From: Candidatus Gastranaerophilales bacterium | GTDB lineage: Bacteria; Cyanobacteriota; Vampirovibrionia; Gastranaerophilales; Gastranaerophilaceae | Reading direction: 5' to 3' | Assembly (NCBI GenBank): GCA_944323685.1 | Contig: CALUTJ010000003.1 | Span: forward strand, 1 to 64,000 | DNA length: 64,000 nucleotides | Shown: one piece after another, positions 1-7,336 of the stretch | Position numbering within the stretch: the first letter of the stretch is position 1 | Layout of the letters: each line of letters opens with the position of its first letter | Program-made: the position numbers and the translations under genes | Notes under the pieces: model-generated | Database searches by the model: none | What the model saw: only the letters and a program-made list of their open reading frames with translations | What the model was told of the DNA's origin: nothing

Positions 1-99
1 AAAGCACAAACAGTTGACGACGAAAAGCGAGAAGAACTTGAAAAGTACGTTAAAGAGTTACTGTATGAACGTACTGCGGGAAAAAAAGAGGAAGAATAG
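1..99 (+). CDS. C-terminal end of an unidentified protein (partial)
   Basis: Frame 1 is open from the window edge to a TAG at 97-99 and encodes about 32 residues, rich in Lys and Glu, with the core DDEKREELEKYVKELLYERT. The composition suggests a soluble charged helix at a protein C-terminus. Too little is visible to name it. It is on the + strand and converges with the leftward block that begins at 190. Confidence 0.5.
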   Translation, partial: KAQTVDDEKREELEKYVKELLYERTAGKKEEE

Positions 100-124
100 G
101 GGGGCATTATTTCCTCCCGCTTCT
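91..124 (+). terminator. Possible terminator hairpin after the partial gene
   Basis: A G-run at 99-104 can pair with CCTCCC at 113-118 (one G-T pair) across an 8-base loop, immediately after the stop codon. The following bases are pyrimidine-rich but do not form a clean T-run, so this is a weak call. Confidence 0.3.
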
Positions 125-189
125 CTCTAAACACATTATAGTTTTACACCAACTTTGTTATACAAGAAAGAATTTTTTAATATGGCAGA

Positions 190-1827
190 TTAACCATTAT
201 ATAGTTCCTTTAATGAGAAATATCTTTTTTGTTGATCTTCTGTCATCATATCTAAATTTTGGGCCTGAGTTAATAAATTATACTCTTCTTCACCATCAAT
301 TTCGTGTTGAATGGCGCCCATATTTTCCATTTCTGTTTTAAATATTTCCAGGCTTTCATTGCTCAGACGATATTTTGAAGAGGTCAACAGTTTAGGCAAA
401 TTGATGCCTACTGATTCATCTGAAGATTCAATATAACGTGAAACCGCATCTTCTACAGCAGCTTTGATACCTGCTCCATATAAAGAACCTATGTCCCGTT
501 TGGGTTCTAATCTTTTATCATATCTATCAATTGGTAGTTGACTAATATCAATCAAATCAATATTTCTGCCATCACTTTGCAATTTTTTTATTTTTTCATT
601 TTCTTTATTTAAGTAAAATTTAATAATTTTTTTTGAGTCTTCAATGCTGGGTATAGACACAGCTAATTTATCACATTTACCTTTCCTTAAAGAGATTTCC
701 GTATCTATTTTAGAAGGATAATTTGATGTAAAAATAAAAGTAACACCTGCTGCATCACTCATTTTGTCGTCTTGAAACTTTTCACTGCTATGATCTAATA
801 GCCCCTTTAAAATAGTTTTGTTATTTTCTGCGTCCTCTTCACTATTGCCAGGGTAATCCGGATCAAAATACGCATCTGCGTCATCAATTATAATAATTGT
901 TCTCGGTGATTGTTGATTAACAATTAAATTAGCTTTCTCATCAATATTCATCTCACTATATTTTTTACCTGTCACACTATCTGGTTTTAGATTAGCTCTG
1001 ACTAAATTATTTTCTATATTTACTTTTTTATAATTTTCTTTTGCGTCGTTAACTGCTTCTGTAATTTCATCTATGAAAATCTTTGGTGATACATTTTCCA
1101 ATATTTTGTAATTACACCCTGCTTCTTTTGCTGCTGCTCTTGCCAGTTGTGACTTACCGCATCTGATTGGGCCGTATATTAATAATGCAGGTGGAATTCT
1201 TTCAGTTGTACCCAGTGCATTTTCTCGTTGGATAGGCTCTACAAGAAGTCGTTTTATTTCTTTTTTCTCATTTTCATATCCTGCGGTAGTTGCCTCAATA
1301 GCATCGGTCTTATTTGCAAGTAATTCTTTTACTTTTGCATAAACTTCCAGTTCATCTGTTTGCAATAATGCTTTAAAAATGTCTTCGTTTTTTCTTATAA
1401 TTTCATCTTGCTTTTCTGCTTCTATTACTCTTTGACGCCAATTTTCTTTGATTTCCATTTGTTTACTTTTTTTAACACGTCCTTTATGAGGAATAAACCC
1501 TAAATATTTTCCGGAGCCTTGTTCTTTTAGTCTTTCAATTTCCTTGTTTGCTTCGGTTTCGGCATCTATATTCACTTTTTTTTGTCTGTTTAAATAATCA
1601 CAATATTGTGCTATCTGCTTACGTCTCAAGGTTTCTTTATTTAATTTTTCTAATTCTTCATCAGTAAGCTCTTTAGAACCAAAATTAATATAGGCTTTTG
1701 GAACTCCAAGTATTCTCGTATTGGATATAGAACTTTGATACTTATTAATTTTAATTTTTGATTGTCTATTTGTGTGATTATATATTCCTGATAAAATCGT
1801 ATTGTTTGAATTTAGCGGTAATATCAT
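190..1827 (-). CDS. AAA+ family ATPase, lineage-specific
   Basis: This is a 545-residue protein. Residues ~45-51 carry an N-terminal motif of the AYINFGS type, followed by a charged, probably coiled region (~55-190). An AAA+ core follows, with Walker A GPIRCGKS at 219-225 and Walker B IIIIDDAD at ~311-318; the second acidic Walker B residue is D rather than the usual E. AAA+ proteins couple ATP hydrolysis to remodelling of protein or nucleic-acid partners, but no substrate can be read here. The ATG overlaps the stop of the upstream ATPase gene as ATGA, with an AGGTGAG ribosome site inside that gene, so the two are translationally coupled and may form a hetero-oligomer (inference). There is no signal peptide or membrane segment. 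Confidence 0.8.
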   Translation of the reverse strand: MILPLNSNNTILSGIYNHTNRQSKIKINKYQSSISNTRILGVPKAYINFGSKELTDEELEKLNKETLRRKQIAQYCDYLNRQKKVNIDAETEANKEIERLKEQGSGKYLGFIPHKGRVKKSKQMEIKENWRQRVIEAEKQDEIIRKNEDIFKALLQTDELEVYAKVKELLANKTDAIEATTAGYENEKKEIKRLLVEPIQRENALGTTERIPPALLIYGPIRCGKSQLARAAAKEAGCNYKILENVSPKIFIDEITEAVNDAKENYKKVNIENNLVRANLKPDSVTGKKYSEMNIDEKANLIVNQQSPRTIIIIDDADAYFDPDYPGNSEEDAENNKTILKGLLDHSSEKFQDDKMSDAAGVTFIFTSNYPSKIDTEISLRKGKCDKLAVSIPSIEDSKKIIKFYLNKENEKIKKLQSDGRNIDLIDISQLPIDRYDKRLEPKRDIGSLYGAGIKAAVEDAVSRYIESSDESVGINLPKLLTSSKYRLSNESLEIFKTEMENMGAIQHEIDGEEEYNLLTQAQNLDMMTEDQQKRYFSLKELYNG

Positions 1828-3470
1828 TGTTTCTCACCTTTTTCATTAATAATTTCTTGATATCTTGTTTTGTATTGTTTTAATAATTCCAAATCCTTGT
1901 CCGGCAAAATATCTTCCAGTTCTGACATTTCTTCTATTTTTCTTTCTAAAAATTCTTTTTCCGAAAGTATGCTGCGATCAATGATTTCATCTTTTTTGTC
2001 TAAACCTTTCAAAGAAAGTTCTTTTAGGTAGATGTTATATTTTTTTGGGGTAATATCTCTTTTGTAATGATTAAACGTTCTAATTAAATGCAGATTATAA
2101 TCAATTTGCGGATTGTCAATATAAGAATCAGCTGCGTCTAATATCATATATTGAATAGAGTCGTTGCTAAATGCGCCATCTTTTTCATTAGGTGCATAAT
2201 ATTCTACAAATTTCTTCAAGTTAATATTTTCTATATCAATTTTCTTTAAATCAGGATTTTCTTTAATATATGTGTCAATTAAAGCATTGGCCTGTTTCAT
2301 ATAATGCTTTATAACATCAATCATATCCTGACCTGAGGGAGGTAAAACAGGAACCCTTTCACATTTGCCAACCTCCAGCTCTTCAGGTATTCTCGACGGA
2401 TAATTTGTTGTGCATAAAAATGTCACAGCCGCAGCTTTTCCTCTATTTGGCTTCGGCCATTCCGCACAACCGTCAAAAACTTGTTTTAATAAGAGTTTGT
2501 TACCATCAATTACCCTTTTATCAACAATTCTATCGTTAAAGTATTTGTCAAACTCATCAATAAGAATGACTGTTCTTGGTGAACCGATTTTCAACAAAGC
2601 TTTTAACTTTTCCTCATCGCTCATTTCATTGTATTCTTCAGATTCTTTCAGTTTTTGTATAGCTTGGGTTCTGCTTTCAAATTCATTTCTCGCTATTGCT
2701 ACTAGGTCTCTGACTTTTTCAGGAAAATGATTAGCACTAGTGTTTGTTGGTATTTTAAGAATATTACACGAGGTTTCTTTAGCTACGGTTTCAGCAGCCA
2801 GTGTTTTTCCGCATCCGGTAGGTCCACATAGCAAAATACAGTTAGCTACTTTAGGAACATTATTTTCAATTTCTTCAACACCAGTAATCAGCTCTCTTTT
2901 TATCGGTTCCAAAAACATTCTGCCCATATCTCGTTTTAAGCTGCTATAGCCGGCAATTTCTTTATCCAAAGATTCTCTTGACATTTTTATCAATTCGGTA
3001 ACAGATTTATGTCTTGTTAGCAAATCTTTATCCACAAGTTGTTTATATTCGTCTTTGTGCTCCATTATATTGTTATATTTTTTTAAATCAGTTTCATATA
3101 AGTTATTGTATTTCCTTCTGATTTCATATTCTTTTTCATCATTGATATTTCCGAAAAATTTTTTCTGATTTTCTATTTCAATTTCTTTTTGGGCTCTCAG
3201 GTCATACTCTTTTTTTGCTTCGTCTTTATCCCAACTTATAGCCCATAAATAGTCCTGTTTCATTTCTTCATTTTTAAGAAGTTCTTCTTTTTTTAGCTTT
3301 TCCTCTAACGAAATACCAAAAGACGGAGCAAATTTTACGTATGCAACTGGATAATCCGGCAGTTTTTTTATTGAATTTGAAAAGTCCTTATGAAAATTGT
3401 TTGAATTTATCTCTTCTTTATTTGAATTTTTATAGATTTTAATGTGGCTTTGTATGGAATTTACTCTCAT
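1824..3470 (-). CDS. AAA+ family ATPase, paralogue of the adjacent one
   Basis: This is a 548-residue protein. Residues 43-53 contain AYVKFAPSFG, a variant of the N-terminal S-F-x-G motif seen across the window. A long charged helical region spans ~55-190. The AAA+ core has Walker A GPTGCGKT at 216-223 and Walker B VILIDEFD at ~301-308, both canonical, so it is expected to hydrolyse ATP. The overall layout (motif, coiled coil, AAA+ domain, helical C-terminus) matches the downstream gene, with which it shares a 4-base ATGA overlap. A good AAAGGA ribosome site precedes the ATG at 3470. Function and substrate are unknown. Confidence 0.82.
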   Translation of the reverse strand: MRVNSIQSHIKIYKNSNKEEINSNNFHKDFSNSIKKLPDYPVAYVKFAPSFGISLEEKLKKEELLKNEEMKQDYLWAISWDKDEAKKEYDLRAQKEIEIENQKKFFGNINDEKEYEIRRKYNNLYETDLKKYNNIMEHKDEYKQLVDKDLLTRHKSVTELIKMSRESLDKEIAGYSSLKRDMGRMFLEPIKRELITGVEEIENNVPKVANCILLCGPTGCGKTLAAETVAKETSCNILKIPTNTSANHFPEKVRDLVAIARNEFESRTQAIQKLKESEEYNEMSDEEKLKALLKIGSPRTVILIDEFDKYFNDRIVDKRVIDGNKLLLKQVFDGCAEWPKPNRGKAAAVTFLCTTNYPSRIPEELEVGKCERVPVLPPSGQDMIDVIKHYMKQANALIDTYIKENPDLKKIDIENINLKKFVEYYAPNEKDGAFSNDSIQYMILDAADSYIDNPQIDYNLHLIRTFNHYKRDITPKKYNIYLKELSLKGLDKKDEIIDRSILSEKEFLERKIEEMSELEDILPDKDLELLKQYKTRYQEIINEKGEKQ

Positions 3471-3481
3471 TTCCGTGTCCT

Positions 3482-4369
3482 TTATTTTTTCAATTTGTTA
3501 ATTTCCTCAATCATCCATGGATTTTCGTCTGTCATTTTTTTGATTACAGCATTGAGATTTTCTGTAATTACTTTATTATCAGGATATTTGTCTAAACATT
3601 TTTTTAAATCTTTATATTGTGACCAACTTGCCCCTTCAAATGCGTTTTCTTTGATTATATCTACACGAATTTTTTTGATTCCTTTCACTATTTCCTCTAC
3701 TGTTTTTTCGCTGCCTATATCACATCTTTTTGAAAGACCAGATTCTAAGAATAAAAAATCTTCAAAGTCTGTACCAACTTTAGTAACGAATTTAGCATAT
3801 TCTCTATACAAATCATCATCTTTTACTATGCTATATTCATCTGGCAATCTTCTTAAATCTTCTACTGTTCCATATTCATTGAGCATTTTCAAACCTTGTA
3901 GGTTCTTTTCTTTATTTATTGGTTTAAAAACTGTTTGGACCTGGATATATTCATCCCAGATGCTATTTATGTATTCCGCTTTTTCTTTTGCATATTGTTC
4001 CGGTTTTTCCGGACCGCAAGTGAATTGGGGTTTTGGTATTTTATTTGTAATATTTTCTGCAGCGGACTCTGCCACTTTTTCACCTTTATTGGCTGTTTTT
4101 TCAGCTACAGATTTGGTTTGTTTTTTCCCTATGTTAAAAAGGTTTTTTGCAACTTTTGCGATAGATTTACGTTTAAAAAATGCGACCAAAAGCATAAAGC
4201 CGCCTGTAATAGCTTCCCACATAGTTTTTTTCTTTTTGGAAGAAGTTTTTTTATTTGATAATTCTACAGTATCTTTGGGGGCAGAAACTTCTTTTGGGGT
4301 TACAATTTGCTGTTTCTGATGAATTTGTTCTATTAAATTCGATTTAAAAGATATATTGTTGATTTCCAT
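3482..4369 (-). CDS. Lineage-specific protein with duplicated C-terminal module
   Basis: I prefer the ATG at 4369 (MEINNISFKS...) to the in-frame ATG at 4381, because AAGGTG lies just upstream of it and its start resembles other genes here. The S-F-K-S motif is at residues ~7-10. A basic segment rich in Lys is followed by a hydrophobic stretch (GGFMLLVAFF) that could be a short membrane or amphipathic segment, then a Lys/Ala-rich linker. The C-terminal ~155 residues (from ..SIWDEYIQVQTVFKP) are identical to those of the next gene upstream. The module has no recognisable family; it is helical and charged. Same leftward block as the AAA+ genes. Confidence 0.7.
   Translation of the reverse strand: MEINNISFKSNLIEQIHQKQQIVTPKEVSAPKDTVELSNKKTSSKKKKTMWEAITGGFMLLVAFFKRKSIAKVAKNLFNIGKKQTKSVAEKTANKGEKVAESAAENITNKIPKPQFTCGPEKPEQYAKEKAEYINSIWDEYIQVQTVFKPINKEKNLQGLKMLNEYGTVEDLRRLPDEYSIVKDDDLYREYAKFVTKVGTDFEDFLFLESGLSKRCDIGSEKTVEEIVKGIKKIRVDIIKENAFEGASWSQYKDLKKCLDKYPDNKVITENLNAVIKKMTDENPWMIEEINKLKK
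3498..3961. repeat. 464-bp direct repeat, copy 1
   Basis: This stretch appears identical to 4460-4923 (offset 962 bp). Both the sense proteins and the antisense-frame translations agree through the repeat, which implies near-perfect DNA identity and not just protein conservation. It encodes the shared C-terminal module of the two neighbouring genes. The identity ends sharply at 3961, where the proteins diverge. Confidence 0.93.
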
Positions 4370-4437
4370 TTTCACCTTCATTGTTTATTAACACAAAACC
4401 TATAAAGCGATTTATTTGCCTAATAATATTATATATA

Positions 4438-5553
4438 TTAAGACTTTTTTACGTTTTTATTAATTTCCTCAATCATCCATGGATTTTCGTCTGTCATTTT
4501 TTTGATTACAGCATTGAGATTTTCTGTAATTACTTTATTATCAGGATATTTGTCTAAACATTTTTTTAAATCTTTATATTGTGACCAACTTGCCCCTTCA
4601 AATGCGTTTTCTTTGATTATATCTACACGAATTTTTTTGATTCCTTTCACTATTTCCTCTACTGTTTTTTCGCTGCCTATATCACATCTTTTTGAAAGAC
4701 CAGATTCTAAGAATAAAAAATCTTCAAAGTCTGTACCAACTTTAGTAACGAATTTAGCATATTCTCTATACAAATCATCATCTTTTACTATGCTATATTC
4801 ATCTGGCAATCTTCTTAAATCTTCTACTGTTCCATATTCATTGAGCATTTTCAAACCTTGTAGGTTCTTTTCTTTATTTATTGGTTTAAAAACTGTTTGG
4901 ACCTGGATATATTCATCCCAGATACTGTCTATGTATGCAGCTTTCTCTTTTGCAAGTCTTTGATTTGCAACTTCAATAAGATTTGGTTGTTTTAAAATTG
5001 CATTGATAACTTTGGCCTGTCCTTTTGTTGTAGGAATAATATTTTTGAAATCACGTATATCATAATAAGTTGTGGAATCATTAACAAACGGGTAGCTAAC
5101 AGCATTAAGAATCGTCAAGCAATCATTTGGGTGTGTTTCTATCCATTGTGGTGTGATTTTGAGTTCTTTGTCGTTAACAATACGCTCAAATCTTTCCATA
5201 TTAAATGTTGGTTGGAATGCAGGTATAACGGTCTGTTCAGTAACTGTTGATACTGCTTTAGAAGGATTTAGAATACTTTTTTCTTCTTTAACATTTGTTT
5301 TTTTATTAGTTGGTATAATTTTGTTAAGCTTTTCTTGCAATTTTGATTTATATTGTTTGCTCTTATTTTTACAGGTCAGCAATGAATAATAATAAGCCCT
5401 GGTTAAAAAATTTGTTGTAGAATAATTTTGCTTTTTATTTGTTGACGAGTATTCATCATTTTGACCAAATGACAATAATTTTGCTTTTTTCTGATAATAA
5501 GCAGTTTGGGTATTTATTGTTTGTAAATTGTGTACGGGTGTGATTTTTAACAT
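4438..5553 (-). CDS. Lineage-specific protein sharing the duplicated C-terminal module
   Basis: The ATG at 5553 (MLKITPVHNL...) follows an AAAGGAC ribosome site and avoids a 34-codon upstream extension that would overlap the preceding gene. S-F-G-Q-N lies at residues 28-32. The region ~33-215 is unlike the neighbour and contains a Lys-rich stretch and a region with WIETHPNDCL. The last ~155 residues are identical to those of the downstream gene except for the final few residues. No known domain is recognised. The identical module fused to different N-terminal parts points to recent duplication with module exchange. Confidence 0.72.
   Translation of the reverse strand: MLKITPVHNLQTINTQTAYYQKKAKLLSFGQNDEYSSTNKKQNYSTTNFLTRAYYYSLLTCKNKSKQYKSKLQEKLNKIIPTNKKTNVKEEKSILNPSKAVSTVTEQTVIPAFQPTFNMERFERIVNDKELKITPQWIETHPNDCLTILNAVSYPFVNDSTTYYDIRDFKNIIPTTKGQAKVINAILKQPNLIEVANQRLAKEKAAYIDSIWDEYIQVQTVFKPINKEKNLQGLKMLNEYGTVEDLRRLPDEYSIVKDDDLYREYAKFVTKVGTDFEDFLFLESGLSKRCDIGSEKTVEEIVKGIKKIRVDIIKENAFEGASWSQYKDLKKCLDKYPDNKVITENLNAVIKKMTDENPWMIEEINKNVKKS
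4460..4923. repeat. 464-bp direct repeat, copy 2
   Basis: Second copy of the segment at 3498-3961. Between the two copies lie the unique N-terminal part of one gene and a 56-bp intergenic gap. Recombination between the copies would delete one N-terminal region and fuse the other to the common module. Confidence 0.93.
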
Positions 5554-5563
5554 ATTTTGTCCT

Positions 5564-7336
5564 TTATATCTTTCCGCCAAAGTACATATCGCTGAATTCT
5601 TTATGTGTTTGTGAGGCCGAATATATTGAATAAAGTCCTGCGACAACAGCAGCAAAAGCTAATGTATGTGGGTCTAAAATGGATCCTAATAAACCTCCCG
5701 CAGAAGCAGAAGCTCCTGAAACAGAATTCAATGAATGTGCTGCCGACGCTGCAGCTATATGACTGTTTCCGTGTATCAAACTGCTCATCACAGACATTGT
5801 TGCATATCCTTCTAATCTGGCAAGAATCATACTGGGGCGTTTTTCTTCTTTTATAACTGTTTTTAAGTCTTTTAGCATATTTTCGACTGCTTTATCTTTT
5901 GTATTACTTAGCAAAATATCAAGATATTTTATGCCGTCATCTTTGAATGCGTCCATCAATTTTTGTTCTTCTTCGTCAGATAATTTATCAACAGACGACA
6001 ACATTTCTTCAATTTGCATACCTGTATTTCTCTGGATTTCTATGCTGTCTTCAACAGGATTTTGAAATTTTGATGATACACTATCTAAGTTGGAAATATA
6101 GTCTGTTAATGACATTGATATTTTATCAAGTTTAATATTTATTTGTTCCAATTGTTTGTTTATCTTTTTGAGTTCATTGTTATTGCGGACATGGATATCT
6201 GTTTTATACGCTTGATATGTTGTTTCATTCTCCAGTTTTAGTGGGATATATGTCATAAACCAGATTTTTCTGATATTATCAATGGCTTTATTTATATCTG
6301 TTTCGCTTAATGTTTGGAAGTATGCAAGCAGGGTATTTTTATTGTTTCCATACAAATCTTTTTTGTTTAAAGCAACAAGAAACAAATTTAAAAGACTTGT
6401 TTCATCATCTTTATTTTTTCCTTTTATTACATAAGTTGACATATTGTCTATTCCGTTTTCACTTAATATTAATTCAGGAATCTGATTTAATTTTTCCTCA
6501 AAAATTTCTGTATCTATAACAATTTTTTGTCTGATTTCATTTAACAATTCTTCTTTATTTTTAATGGTGTGATCTGTTATGATTTTTGTCATCGGGTCAT
6601 CTCTAAATACTTTATAATTGTTAATTTCGAAGTATTTTGCAACAAAAAATTTATCAGAAATCGAAAGATCCTGAAAACCTTTTAATTCATTTAGCAATGG
6701 CAATTTTTTCATAGCTTGTTCCACAAATAGAATATGTTCATTTTCTTTCTGTAGCAGAATAGGCAAATATTCTTTTTCCCAATATTCTTTTGCCTCTTTA
6801 AACATATTTATTATGCTGTTGTCCGCAAATACAGTATGCCCGTATTTAACTGACAAATTTAAAGAATTCAGGTAATCTTCCAATGTTTCTGGCTCTTTGT
6901 ATTTTTTAGCCTTATCTGAAATAAAAGAATAAGCAAATTTCACCGCTTTTATTTTGTCTTCATTTGTTGATTGATGACTATAATATAGGTCTTGTGCATT
7001 TTTATTAAATTCATCAATAAAATCTGTTTTTCTTTTTGTCAAAATCCTCTCAAATGGTAAATCTTCAATTTTAAAATCTTTTTTATAATTTATTTCAACA
7101 GTATCCTCATATTGTTTTTGCAAAACAGGCGTATCCCCGGATCCTATGTTTTTAACAATATCTTTAACAAAGGATATTTCACTTGGCTTGTTTCCGTAAA
7201 ATGATATAGTTTTGTAATATTGAAAATTTGGCAGATTGCAGTATGTATCAGACTTAAAGCTTTTTTGAGCTATTGGTTTTGATATTGGCCTATTATTTTT
7301 ATTATTGTTTAATTTTAAAATCGGAATTATTCGCAT
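5564..7336 (-). CDS. Long helical protein with coiled coil and hydrophobic C-terminus
   Basis: This is a 590-residue protein. S-F-K-S (26-29) and I-S-F-Y-G-N (44-49) motifs lie near the N-terminus. The body is charged and helical, with a coiled-coil-like stretch (NNELKKINKQLEQINIKLDK). The last ~90 residues are Ala/Gly/Ser-rich and hydrophobic, ending in a probable membrane segment (TLAFAAVVAGLYSIYSAS). No enzyme motif is visible. The general layout resembles the 1128-residue protein at 42228-45614: N-terminal motif, helical body, coiled coil, then a Gly/Ala-rich hydrophobic tail. The start overlaps the end of the TPR gene by 10 bp, with GAGGAT as ribosome site. A membrane-tethered structural role is only inference. 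Confidence 0.72.
   Translation of the reverse strand: MRIIPILKLNNNKNNRPISKPIAQKSFKSDTYCNLPNFQYYKTISFYGNKPSEISFVKDIVKNIGSGDTPVLQKQYEDTVEINYKKDFKIEDLPFERILTKRKTDFIDEFNKNAQDLYYSHQSTNEDKIKAVKFAYSFISDKAKKYKEPETLEDYLNSLNLSVKYGHTVFADNSIINMFKEAKEYWEKEYLPILLQKENEHILFVEQAMKKLPLLNELKGFQDLSISDKFFVAKYFEINNYKVFRDDPMTKIITDHTIKNKEELLNEIRQKIVIDTEIFEEKLNQIPELILSENGIDNMSTYVIKGKNKDDETSLLNLFLVALNKKDLYGNNKNTLLAYFQTLSETDINKAIDNIRKIWFMTYIPLKLENETTYQAYKTDIHVRNNNELKKINKQLEQINIKLDKISMSLTDYISNLDSVSSKFQNPVEDSIEIQRNTGMQIEEMLSSVDKLSDEEEQKLMDAFKDDGIKYLDILLSNTKDKAVENMLKDLKTVIKEEKRPSMILARLEGYATMSVMSSLIHGNSHIAAASAAHSLNSVSGASASAGGLLGSILDPHTLAFAAVVAGLYSIYSASQTHKEFSDMYFGGKI

Noticed and set aside
3444..4319. Long rightward frame (291 codons) opposite the duplicated-module gene
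   Set aside because: Antisense shadow of the leftward gene: Phe/Ser/Leu-rich composition from reversed Lys/Glu codons, no ribosome site.
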